Notes under the pieces: generated by a model
Seen by the model: the letters and a program-made list of their open reading frames with translations, nothing else
Told to the model about the DNA's origin: nothing
The model's database searches: none
Part shown: one piece after another, positions 37,542-44,756 of the stretch
Layout of the letters: every line of letters starts with the position of its first letter
Position numbering within the stretch: the first letter of the stretch is position 1
DNA from: Myxococcota bacterium
Lineage (GTDB): Bacteria; Myxococcota_A; UBA9160; UBA6930
Direction: 5' to 3'
Assembly (NCBI GenBank): GCA_028285625.1
Contig: JANQOX010000009.1
Location: 1-46,357 of the forward strand
Length of the DNA stretch: 46,357 nucleotides
Position numbers and translations under genes: made by a program

Positions 37542-38549
37542 TCAGCCCAGCTCTGCGATTCGCCCGAGGGCGTCTTCGACGTCGTCCGACGAGACGTCGA
37601 GATGCAGCGCGGCGCGGAATCGGCCGGGGCCCATGGGGTTGATCAGCAGGTCACGGGCGCGGCAGCCGCGCACGAAGGCCGCCGGGTCGGTCACATCGAA
37701 CATCACCAGGTTGGTCTCGGGCGGGGCCGGGACGGCGAAGCCCAGTTCTGCCAGGCCTTCGGCCAGCCGCCGGGCATGGCGGTGGTCGTCGGCCAGCCGC
37801 TCCACGTGGTGCTCCAGGGCGTACAGCCCCGCGGCAGCGAGGCTTCCGGCCTGTCGCATGCCGCCGCCAAGCATCTTGCGGGTGCGGTGGAGGGCCGGCC
37901 GCAGGGCCTCGCGGGTCGCGACCAGCGAGCCCACGGGCGCCCCGAGACCCTTCGAGAGGCAGAACGACACCGTGTCGAAGGGCTCGGCCAGCTCCGCCAC
38001 CGGCCGGTTGCTGGCGACGGCGGCATTGAACACCCGGGCGCCGTCGAGATGGAGCGCGAGCCCCGCGTCGCGCGCCACCCCCACGATCTCGCCCAGTTCC
38101 TCGGAGGGGAACACCGTCCCGCCGGCCACGTTGTGGGTGTTCTCGATGCAGACGGCGGTCACTGGCGCGTAGTGGGCGTCCTTCGGGGGCAGACTGCCTC
38201 GCAGCGCTTCGGAATCGAAGTGTCCTTCGCCGCCGAGCGTCTCGATCTGGATGCCCGACAGGCCCGCCGCTGCTCCGGATTCGAACCGCAGGACGTGGCT
38301 GTCCCGCGTGGCGAGCACCACGTCTCCGGGTCGGGTGTGGACGCGCAGGCTGGCCTGGTTGGCCATCGTGCCCGAGGGGAAGAAGAGCGCCGTCTCCATG
38401 CCGAGCATCTCGGCGGCGCGCGCTTCGAGTCGGTTGATGGTCGGATCCTCACCGTACACGTCGTCGCCGACTTCGGCCTCGTGCATCGCCGCGCGCATCG
38501 CGGTCGTCGGTCGCGTGACGGTGTCGGACCTCAGGTCGATGGTCTTCAC
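37542..38549 (-). CDS. ltaE: Low-specificity L-threonine aldolase
   Basis: A 335-aa fold-type I PLP aldolase splitting threonine/allo-threonine into glycine and acetaldehyde. N-terminal DLRSDTVTRPT (5-15), GDDVYGEDPT (28-37), the PLP stacking His in RDSHVL, Asp169 in HLDGARVFNA and Lys200 in CLSKGLGAPVGS mark the family. GTG 38549 is seven bases after TAGACT; no Shine-Dalgarno, so predicted leaderless. Confidence 0.95.
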   Translation of the reverse strand: MKTIDLRSDTVTRPTTAMRAAMHEAEVGDDVYGEDPTINRLEARAAEMLGMETALFFPSGTMANQASLRVHTRPGDVVLATRDSHVLRFESGAAAGLSGIQIETLGGEGHFDSEALRGSLPPKDAHYAPVTAVCIENTHNVAGGTVFPSEELGEIVGVARDAGLALHLDGARVFNAAVASNRPVAELAEPFDTVSFCLSKGLGAPVGSLVATREALRPALHRTRKMLGGGMRQAGSLAAAGLYALEHHVERLADDHRHARRLAEGLAELGFAVPAPPETNLVMFDVTDPAAFVRGCRARDLLINPMGPGRFRAALHLDVSSDDVEDALGRIAELG

Positions 38550-38556
38550 GCGAACG

Positions 38557-38562
38557 AGTCTA
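38557..38562 (-). promoter_or_regulatory. -10 box TAGACT of leaderless ltaE
   Basis: TAGACT on the minus strand, seven bases before GTG 38549. Confidence 0.5.
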
Positions 38563-38646
38563 GACCGGGCTGCGGCCGTGCACGATCGCGCCGGGCCGAG
38601 GTAGCCGAAATCGGCACGCAGGCGGGCTCTCGCGGGCTTTTTTGCT

Positions 38647-38674
38647 TTGACTCCGACGGCGGTTCCCGTACCAT
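38647..38674 (+). promoter_or_regulatory. Promoter of the histone-fold gene
   Basis: TTGACT (38647-38652), 16-bp spacer, TACCAT (38669-38674): the best sigma-70 -35 in the window. Leaves a 105-base untranslated leader. A run of T (38638-38643) just upstream lacks a proper stem. Confidence 0.6.
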
Positions 38675-38785
38675 CACGCTCCCTGTTCGAGGCGCAGGAT
38701 GCGTCACGGGGGGAAAATCGGGCGATCCGAGGGCGGCCTCGAAGGAGGGGCGAGCCTGGGGACGCCGGATACTGGGAGGTTCAAC

Positions 38786-38998
38786 ATGGCAGCGCGACGA
38801 AAGAAGGCGGCGTCCCGTTCGAGGAAGCCCGCCGAGCTCATCATCTCCAAGGCCCGCACCAAGGCCGCGGTGAAGAAGTGCAATGTGGGTGGCGAGTTCT
38901 ACGAGGCACTCGACAAGGTCGTGCGTGAGCTGATCAAGGACGCGGAAGGCCGCGCGATCGGCAACAAGCGCAAGACGCTGAAGGCCGTCGACCTCTAG
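38786..38998 (+). CDS. Small bacterial histone-fold protein with basic N-terminal tail
   Basis: A 70-aa, lysine/arginine-rich protein. Residues 1-14 (MAARRKKAASRSRK) form a basic tail; 15-31 fit helix alpha1, 35-58 (GGEFYEALDKVVRELI..) the long alpha2, and KRKTLKAVDL (61-70) matches the L2-alpha3 segment R-K-T-[VL]-x-A-x-D of histone folds, including the Arg/Asp pair that forms the RD clamp. Size and pattern are like the short histones of Bdellovibrio-type bacteria (family with Bd0055). Strong Shine-Dalgarno GGGAGG, own promoter, long leader and strong terminator suggest a well-expressed, single-gene transcript. DNA or chromatin role is inferred from family. Confidence 0.75.
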   Translation: MAARRKKAASRSRKPAELIISKARTKAAVKKCNVGGEFYEALDKVVRELIKDAEGRAIGNKRKTLKAVDL

Positions 38999-39019
38999 GG
39001 TACGACGTTCGCCGAATCG

Positions 39020-39060
39020 AAGGCCCGCGGGCGCAAGCGTCCGCGGGCCTTCTTCTTTCT
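39020..39060 (+). terminator. Strong intrinsic terminator after histone-fold gene
   Basis: AAGGCCCGCGG (39020-39030) pairs perfectly with 39041-39051, the inner bases CGC/GCG extend the stem, and TCTTCTTTCT follows: a textbook terminator 22 bases past the stop. Confidence 0.88.
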
Positions 39061-39089
39061 CGACGCGGGGTGCGCGCTCCGGCGCGCGG

Positions 39090-40241
39090 CTAGCCGTCGA
39101 CGCGCGTCGGTGGCGACAGCGTGTCGTCGAGGTTGAAACCCACGCGGAACAGGCGCTCGAGCGGGGCGCGGCGCAGTACCTCGGCCGGGTCGACGCCGTG
39201 ATGCTCGGCGAGGTGCGCGAGCCCGCCACTGGCGACCTGCGCCGCCTTCTCGGTCGCCTTGGGCAGGCTCCCCGCGTCTCCGAGCGGTAGCCCGTCCGCC
39301 ACCACGACCTTGTTGGCCAGCGCGAGGAACGCGAACAGGTAGGGTCGTCGCTCGGCCTCGGGCAGGCTGCCGATGGCCCGGAATAGCAGGTGCTCCGACT
39401 CCGAGGCATCCGGAAGCCGCGGCATCCAGACCGGCAGCGGCCATTCACCTGCCGGCGGGAGAGTCTCGTGGGGCGGCAGGTCGTTCCGCTGCTCCGGACG
39501 CAGGTAGCCGTAGACCGCCATCGCCTCTTCCCACGGCGGGAAGCCCAGATCCTGCAGGCGTCCGGTGCGCCAGCGCGTGGCCCACTCGGCGGTCTCGGTG
39601 TCGAGCTCCCAGTTCACGGCCTGGAGCAGCCGGAAGTAGAACCAGTAGTCGCGCTGGAAGAGCACGCGCAGCGTCGACATGAGGTCTTCGAGATCGTCGC
39701 CGGGTACGTGGGGCACCAGGTAGAACTGACCGTCCAGGGTGTGGCTGTCGGGCGAAGGCTCGAAGGTGTCGTTGCTCTCCTTGAGCTCGATCCCCACGCG
39801 CGTCTTCAGGTGCAGGACGAGCTGCTCCATGTCGACGGCGTGCACGCCACGCAGCAGCGTGTCCTCTCCCGCGTCGGAGAGCGCCACCAGCCAGCCGCCG
39901 AAGCGGGCGGGGTCGGGGTCGAGGCCGGTCCACGCGTCCATGTCGATGCACGCCGCGATCTGATCGGGGGTCGCGTGCTCCAGGATCCAGCCCGCCTCGG
40001 CGAGTCCGCCCGCGCGCGCGACGTGGCAGAGCTCGGCGGGAGGGAGCGCGGGTACCAGGCGCTCGGGCTCGGGCGCGAGCGACAGCAGCTTGGTGCGGTG
40101 GGCCACCGGCGCCGAACACACCAGTCCGACCTGCCGATCCAGGGGCAGCGCACCCATCTGCTTGCGGGCGCTCTGCGGGTCGGTGTCGGCCAGCCCGAGC
40201 AGGCTTCGTGCTTCGGGCGAAAGCGTCGGGACGCTTGCCAT
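39090..40241 (-). CDS. DUF6178 family protein
   Basis: A 383-aa cytosolic protein of DUF6178, a family I associate with deltaproteobacterial genomes. It is built of alternating helical repeats (APEPERLVPALPPAELCHVARAGGLAEAGWILEHATPDQIAACIDMDAW at about 55-103, then VHAVDMEQLVLHLKTRVGIELKE), reminiscent of HEAT/MgtE-N-type hairpins, followed by an aromatic-rich middle RDYWFYFRLLQAVNWELD. Function unknown. ATG 40241, nine bases after TAGGAT, no Shine-Dalgarno: predicted leaderless. Confidence 0.8.
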   Translation of the reverse strand: MASVPTLSPEARSLLGLADTDPQSARKQMGALPLDRQVGLVCSAPVAHRTKLLSLAPEPERLVPALPPAELCHVARAGGLAEAGWILEHATPDQIAACIDMDAWTGLDPDPARFGGWLVALSDAGEDTLLRGVHAVDMEQLVLHLKTRVGIELKESNDTFEPSPDSHTLDGQFYLVPHVPGDDLEDLMSTLRVLFQRDYWFYFRLLQAVNWELDTETAEWATRWRTGRLQDLGFPPWEEAMAVYGYLRPEQRNDLPPHETLPPAGEWPLPVWMPRLPDASESEHLLFRAIGSLPEAERRPYLFAFLALANKVVVADGLPLGDAGSLPKATEKAAQVASGGLAHLAEHHGVDPAEVLRRAPLERLFRVGFNLDDTLSPPTRVDG

Positions 40242-40250
40242 GAACGATCG

Positions 40251-40256
40251 ATCCTA
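40251..40256 (-). promoter_or_regulatory. -10 box TAGGAT of DUF6178 gene
   Basis: TAGGAT on the minus strand nine bases before ATG 40241. Confidence 0.4.
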
Positions 40257-40317
40257 GCTCGCAAGACGGGCCGGCCCTAGCCCGCACCGGGGCGTGGTGG
40301 CGGCACGCCTCCGACGG

Positions 40318-40323
40318 TAGCCT
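40318..40323 (+). promoter_or_regulatory. Putative -10 box TAGCCT
   Basis: TAGCCT, 104 bases upstream of the propeller gene ATG. Only the box itself supports this. Confidence 0.25.
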
Positions 40324-40427
40324 CGTCGGCCCGGTTGCGGTTCGGTCGTGGCCCGCGTCGAGAGGGCGGGCACCGGACGCGCCTGGGCGTGGGGCGCGCC
40401 AGCGCCGCAGGGAGGACCGGAGCCACC

Positions 40428-41966
40428 ATGGGACCGTCGTGGGCGTTCGTCGCGGGCTGGCCGGTGGGCGCGCTCGCCGGGCTCGCGCTGCTCGACGCGC
40501 CGGGCCTGCGCGAGCTCGCGCTGTGCGCGGGCGGCGGAGGCCTGCTGCTTGCGGCCCTGGTCTGGCTGCTGGCGCGCCGCGGCGGCTGGAACCCGGAGCG
40601 CGGCCGGCGCCTCGCCCGCGCGGCCAGTGCCGGCCTGCTCGCCGTGCCGGCGCTTTCCGCCGCCCTGCTCGGGCTGGCACCGGGTGCCGCGATCGGGCTC
40701 GCTCTGGTGATCGCCGCCATCGCGGCCGCGATGGCGATCGCGGTGCGTCGGGTCACCCCGGCCGCCTCGCTGCCCCGCCACGCGCTCCGGGTGGTGCTCG
40801 CGCTGGTCGTGTTCGACGCGTCGCTGCTGGTGGTGGGCGCGGTCGCCGCGTCGATCCCCACCGTGCAGCCGATGCTCGACGACGCACTCGGCGATGCGGT
40901 GCTCGACGCCGATGCGCGCGTGGCGCTCGGTCCCGAGCGGACCTGCGACCCGAGGGCAGGGCGCAGCCAGGTGCTGCGCGAATCCGGTGCCCACCCGCGC
41001 ATCCTCGGCGACGCCCTCTGGTTCGATGCCCCGCACCAGGGGCGCAGGCAGATCCACCGCATGTCGCTCGAAGGGGGCGAGGTGGCCTGCTTCACCTGCG
41101 ATGAGCCCGGGAACAACCGGCGGCCCGCGCCCGCGCCCGCGGGCCACGCCGTCGTGTTCGACACCGACCGCCACGCGAGCCTGCTGCATCCGATCAACTC
41201 CGAGCTCCACGCGATCGCCAGCGGTCGGCCTGTGCCCACCAGTGCGTCGCGCCGGCTCACCAACCGGCCGCTTCCCGATGATCGCGCCCTCTACGATCCG
41301 AGTGGCCGCGGCGTGGTGTGGTCCAGTGGAGAAGGGTCGGGTTTCGTGGTGCGGCGCGCGGCGATCACCAGCGGCCACGGCGGCGTGATCCTCACCGGCG
41401 AGCGCATCCTCGCGGTGGGCGGTCGATCCTGGGTGACACCCATCGCCTGGTCGGCCGATGGGCGCGCCCTGGTGACGGGCCGCGGCCACCCGCTGCGGCC
41501 GCTGCGTGGCGACGCGCTCGATGCGGCCACGGGCGACCGGTTCGATCTCGGCGTGGACCTGGCCGGCGCGGGAGCCGTCGCCTACACGGCCGATGGCGCG
41601 CGCATGGCGGTGGCCGCCACGCGACCGAGCGGCGCGCAGTCGCTGCTGCCCGACGGTCTGGGCTTCGTGCTCGGTCGCCTGGCGGCGTGGCGCGGCGTGG
41701 TGCGACCCCGTCCTGGCGACACCCTCGTCCGCACGGGCCCGCGCGACGGTTCGCTCGAAGACCTCGACCTCGGTGACGAGGCCGATTGGGGAGAGCCGAC
41801 CGGCGTCGCGCTGTCGCCGGAGGGGACCTTCCTCGTGCTCGGCCAGCGCCGCCCCGGCGACCCGGCCGCGGAGCGGCTGCTCCGCGTGGATCTCGACTGT
41901 CGCGCGGTGACGAAGGCGGATTCGGGCAGTCCTGCGATCGGGCATGCGGCGAACCGCGCGTTCTAG
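40428..41966 (+). CDS. Membrane-anchored beta-propeller (TolB/WD40-like) protein
   Basis: A 512-aa protein with four to five hydrophobic helices in the first 170 residues (MGPSWAFVAGWPVGALAGLALL onwards) and a C-terminal region of repeated beta blades: ILGDALWFDAPHQGRRQIHRMSLEGG, VTPIAWSADGRALVTG, AGAVAYTADGARMAVAAT, and PTGVALSPEGTFLVLGQ. The S-x-D/E-G-x repeats are typical of TolB/PD40 propellers, used for protein contacts or sensing. Function unknown. ATG with AGGGAGG. It overlaps the retropepsin gene by 23 nt. Confidence 0.65.
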   Translation: MGPSWAFVAGWPVGALAGLALLDAPGLRELALCAGGGGLLLAALVWLLARRGGWNPERGRRLARAASAGLLAVPALSAALLGLAPGAAIGLALVIAAIAAAMAIAVRRVTPAASLPRHALRVVLALVVFDASLLVVGAVAASIPTVQPMLDDALGDAVLDADARVALGPERTCDPRAGRSQVLRESGAHPRILGDALWFDAPHQGRRQIHRMSLEGGEVACFTCDEPGNNRRPAPAPAGHAVVFDTDRHASLLHPINSELHAIASGRPVPTSASRRLTNRPLPDDRALYDPSGRGVVWSSGEGSGFVVRRAAITSGHGGVILTGERILAVGGRSWVTPIAWSADGRALVTGRGHPLRPLRGDALDAATGDRFDLGVDLAGAGAVAYTADGARMAVAATRPSGAQSLLPDGLGFVLGRLAAWRGVVRPRPGDTLVRTGPRDGSLEDLDLGDEADWGEPTGVALSPEGTFLVLGQRRPGDPAAERLLRVDLDCRAVTKADSGSPAIGHAANRAF

Positions 41967-43176
41967 GCCCGCGGTCCGGAGGGGCTCCGGGCTGCGGTGG
42001 CTCCCCGCGATCGCGGCGTGGCTGGTGCTGGCGGAAGCCGCCGCATCCCAGGACGCGCAGCCGCAGCCGTCCGAGCCCGACGACGTCCCGGCCGCCGCGG
42101 TGATCGCCGAGCTGCCCTTCCTGGACTTCGACGAGCCCAACCGGATCCTGCTCGATCTCGCGCCCGAGGGCAGCGTGAAGCCGCTTCGCCTGCTGCTCGA
42201 CACCGGGGCGAGCGACAGCGTGGTCACGCCCGGGGTCGCGCGCGAGTTGGGGGTGCGGGTGCGTCGGACGAAGTCCACGCCGTACCGGCGGCGAACCGTG
42301 CTGGATCGCGATCTCCAGTTCTGGATCGACACGCGCGGTTCGGACCTGGGCTCGGCCACCGGCTGGGAGTACGGCCTGCTCGGCGGCACCTTCCTGGCGC
42401 GCTACGTGGTCGAGCTCGACTTCGCCGCCCGGCGGGTGCGCTTTCTCGATGCCCGGCGCTACCGCGTACCCGAGCAGACCCACGCTGCCGACGAGGCGGT
42501 GGTCGCACTCTCGACTCCCGCGAACCGGCCACACGTTCGCATGCACGTCGATGGGCAGATCGTGCGCGCGTTGGTCGATACCGGCGATCCCTTTCCGGCG
42601 GGCTTCATTCGCTCGCGCGCCGAGGCGCTCGGCCTGGTCCCGAAGGCGCTCCACGGACTCGAGATCTGGGGCGTGCGGGGCCGGCTCTCCGACACGAGCT
42701 TCGCCGAGGTCGGACGTCTCGGCTTCGGCACCCTGTCGCTCGACTCGGTACCCGTGGTACTCACCGGCAGCAGCTACAACCAGGGCGACTCCAGCGGTGC
42801 GGTCGTCGGCTACGACGTGCTCTCGCAGTTCCTGGTGCGGATCGACTACCCGCGCAGGCGCATGTGGCTGCGCCGCAACGCCGGCCGCCCGCCGACCTTT
42901 CTCGGCATGAGCTGGGACGCGTCGCGTGACTGCGGCGCCTTTCTCGACCGGCGCGGCGTCGACCTCTGGGTGCGTTACGTGCTCGACGGATCGGCCGCAC
43001 ACCGGCTCGGCCTGCAGCCCGGCGACAGGCTGGTGGCCGCGCCTGGCGCAGGCGAGCTCGACGAGATCGGGATGTCGGCCCGGATCGCCGAGGGGGGCCC
43101 GGTCGAGGTGTTGCGCGAATCCGACGGGGGCTTCGTGCGGGTCGCCCTGCCCGCGCCCGTCGCCCCACCGGAGTAG
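41944..43176 (+). CDS. Secreted double retropepsin-like aspartic protease with PDZ domain
   Basis: A 410-aa envelope protein: signal peptide (to about residue 35), a first retropepsin-like half with the active D-T-G-A-S at 86-90, a second half with D-T-G-D-P at 212-216, and a C-terminal PDZ domain (about 330-405, SAAHRLGLQPGDRLVAAPG). In two-domain aspartic proteases both Asp residues build one active site; here both halves keep DTG, although the second has D-P in place of S/T-S. A self-contained protease is thus plausible. Translation is coupled to the propeller gene. Confidence 0.8.
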   Translation: MRRTARSRPAVRRGSGLRWLPAIAAWLVLAEAAASQDAQPQPSEPDDVPAAAVIAELPFLDFDEPNRILLDLAPEGSVKPLRLLLDTGASDSVVTPGVARELGVRVRRTKSTPYRRRTVLDRDLQFWIDTRGSDLGSATGWEYGLLGGTFLARYVVELDFAARRVRFLDARRYRVPEQTHAADEAVVALSTPANRPHVRMHVDGQIVRALVDTGDPFPAGFIRSRAEALGLVPKALHGLEIWGVRGRLSDTSFAEVGRLGFGTLSLDSVPVVLTGSSYNQGDSSGAVVGYDVLSQFLVRIDYPRRRMWLRRNAGRPPTFLGMSWDASRDCGAFLDRRGVDLWVRYVLDGSAAHRLGLQPGDRLVAAPGAGELDEIGMSARIAEGGPVEVLRESDGGFVRVALPAPVAPPE

Positions 43177-43190
43177 GCGGCCGCGCCCGC

Positions 43191-43196
43191 TATCCT
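43191..43196 (+). promoter_or_regulatory. -10 box TATCCT of leaderless Nudix gene
   Basis: gcTATCCT, six bases before ATG 43203; no Shine-Dalgarno. Confidence 0.55.
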
Positions 43197-43202
43197 CTCC
43201 CG

Positions 43203-43847
43203 ATGCCCGGCCTCCCGCAGATCGAGGACGGACTCACCCGCTACGTCCCTCGCATCATCGAGGCGCCCGACCTGGGTCGTGCCGCCGTCGCGATGGTGCT
43301 GCGCGACGCCGCGGCGGGGCCCGAGGTGCTCTTCATCGAGCGCGCGACCAAGGCCGGTGACCCGTGGTCGGGGCACATGGCCTTTCCGGGCGGGCGCCTC
43401 GAAGAGGTGGATGCCGACGAGCGGGCCGCCGCCGAGCGCGAGACCTGGGAAGAGGTCGGGCTCGTCCTCGACGATGCGCGGCTGCTCGGCCGATTGGACG
43501 ATCTGCAGGGCCGGCGCGAAGGACGCCCCGCTGGGCTGGTGATCTCTGCCTGGGTCTACCACCACGCGCAGCCGGGGCCCCTGGTCCCCAACGGCGACGA
43601 GGTGGCGAGCACGCACTGGTTTCCGGTCTCGGAGCTGCACGCCCCCGATCGCCACGTCGACTTCGAGCATCCCGCCGTTGCCGGCCACCGGTTTCCGGGG
43701 GTGCTCGTGGGCGAGCCCGAGCGGCACGTGGTCTGGGGCCTCACCTACCGGTTTCTCGAGGTGTTCTTCGAGGCCGTGGCGCGGCCTCTGCCCGAGCGGT
43801 CCTGGGAGGGCGCCCAGTCGTCTGCCGACGCCGCGGAACGCGGTTAG
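43203..43847 (+). CDS. Nudix hydrolase, CoA-pyrophosphatase-like
   Basis: A 214-aa Nudix enzyme. The Nudix box GGRLEEVDADERAAAERETWEEVGL lies at about 63-87; the first Glu of the strict box is shifted, as in the NudL/CoA-diphosphatase branch, which also has a W-S-G-H-M-A-F-P-G-G lead-in as seen here (55-64). It would cleave X-O-PO2-O-PO3-type nucleotides, possibly CoA. The stop codon lies inside the first of three tandem 25-bp repeats. Confidence 0.88.
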   Translation: MPGLPQIEDGLTRYVPRIIEAPDLGRAAVAMVLRDAAAGPEVLFIERATKAGDPWSGHMAFPGGRLEEVDADERAAAERETWEEVGLVLDDARLLGRLDDLQGRREGRPAGLVISAWVYHHAQPGPLVPNGDEVASTHWFPVSELHAPDRHVDFEHPAVAGHRFPGVLVGEPERHVVWGLTYRFLEVFFEAVARPLPERSWEGAQSSADAAERG

Positions 43848-43909
43848 GCCGTCGGGCGCGGAACGCGGTTGGGCCGTCGGGCGCCGAACGCGGCTAGGCC
43901 GAGGGGCCG
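43835..43909. repeat. Three tandem 25-bp repeats between convergent genes
   Basis: Units 43835-43859, 43860-43884 and 43885-43909 (GAACGCGGYTNGGCCG core). Units 1 and 2 differ at one base. Unit 1 contains the Nudix stop TAG; unit 3 contains the stop of the convergent ACT gene. Little else separates the genes. Confidence 0.85.
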
Positions 43910-44448
43910 CTTGCGATCGGCATCAGCGAGACGTCGATCACCAGCCGGTTGGCCTCGGCGTCGAGCGATTCGCGCAGGGCGCGGGGATCGAGCGACTCGG
44001 GAAGCTCGGCTCGGATCCGCATCTCGTAGTGGGGGGAGCCACCCGGGCCCGGCCGGGAGTGGGTGGCGAGCTCGGCGATGTTGACGCCGTGGTCCGCGAG
44101 TACGCCACAGATCGAGGCCACGATGCCGGCCCGATCCTCGCCAGCCGCTTCCACGCGGTAGAGCCGGGTGCCCGGCGCCGGGACGGCGGGGCGCGGCCCT
44201 TCCTCGAGGTGGCGAAGCAGGATCGTGAGGCCGTGGTCGCGTTCGAGCCGCTTGGCTCCGACGGCGAGCTGGTCGCCCGCCCCTGGGTCGGCGCTCGAGC
44301 AGAGCATCATCACCGCGAAGTCGGTGCCCAGGATCGCCATGCGCGAGTCCTCGAGGTTGGCCTCGCAGGCGAGCACCAGCCGCGCGAGGTCGGCGACCAG
44401 GCCCGGGCGGTCCCGGCCGATGGCGGTGAGCAGATACCAGCGCTGCAC
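43894..44448 (-). CDS. Two-ACT-domain regulatory protein, GcvR-like
   Basis: A 184-aa protein of two ACT domains (about 4-75 and 94-175): LLTAIGRDRPGLVADLARLV and VEAAGEDRAGIVASICGVLADHGVNIAEL each carry the D-R-x-G-[IL]-V ligand loop. This is the layout of the glycine-cleavage repressor GcvR and related amino-acid sensors, which work by binding a partner rather than DNA. GTG 44448 has GGGAGG upstream. Downstream of the zinc-ribbon gene on the same strand. Confidence 0.85.
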   Translation of the reverse strand: MQRWYLLTAIGRDRPGLVADLARLVLACEANLEDSRMAILGTDFAVMMLCSSADPGAGDQLAVGAKRLERDHGLTILLRHLEEGPRPAVPAPGTRLYRVEAAGEDRAGIVASICGVLADHGVNIAELATHSRPGPGGSPHYEMRIRAELPESLDPRALRESLDAEANRLVIDVSLMPIASGPSA

Positions 44449-44465
44449 GAATCACCCTCCCTTTT

Positions 44466-44510
44466 CGGCCCCATGCTACCGCGACCCCTACGGCCTCATG
44501 CTACCGCGAC
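44466..44510. repeat. Direct repeat of 20 bp, 25-bp period
   Basis: CGGCC(C/T)CATGCTACCGCGAC at 44466-44485 and 44491-44510, differing at one base. The right copy contains the stop codon of the zinc-ribbon gene. Confidence 0.8.
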
Positions 44511-44722
44511 GGCGGCGGCTCGCGATCGGGCGTGCCACGGAACACGGGCTCGCCCGACTCGTGGCCGGGGCAGACCGTGATCGGCAGCGGTGGGTAGCGC
44601 AGGTAGCGATCGTCGCGCTCGGCGAGCCCGCAGCGCCAGAACGCACTGCGCGGGGTCCGCTGCACGCGTGCCCAGCGGCAGGTCGAGCAGAGTCCTATGG
44701 ACGGATCGCGTACGAGCCCCAC
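44501..44722 (-). CDS. Small Cys4 putative zinc-ribbon protein
   Basis: A 73-aa protein with C12-x2-C15, C31 and C51 (CSTCRW, FWRCGLA, ITVCPGHE), spaced like the conserved small Cys4 proteins with the pattern CxxC..R.S.FWRC..[A/S]..D..[YF].+YP.LP...C.G. Zinc binding is likely; function unknown. GTG start is six bases after TAGACT; no Shine-Dalgarno. Divergent from DUF815 across 34 bp. Confidence 0.65.
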   Translation of the reverse strand: MGLVRDPSIGLCSTCRWARVQRTPRSAFWRCGLAERDDRYLRYPPLPITVCPGHESGEPVFRGTPDREPPPSR

Positions 44723-44728
44723 CCGGGG

Positions 44729-44748
44729 AGTCTAGAGGGCCCTACACT
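44729..44748. promoter_or_regulatory. Back-to-back -10 boxes of two divergent leaderless genes
   Basis: TAGACT (minus, 44729-44734) serves the zinc-ribbon gene, six bases from its GTG; TACACT (plus, 44743-44748) serves DUF815, eight bases from its ATG. The whole gap is 34 bp, so each -35 must lie over the other gene's start codon. Confidence 0.5.
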
Positions 44749-44756
44749 GGACTGGC

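Noticed and set aside
38620..38645. Run of T after GC-rich sequence as an intrinsic terminator
   Set aside because: GCGGGC-tctc-GCGGGC is a direct, not inverted, repeat, so no stem forms.
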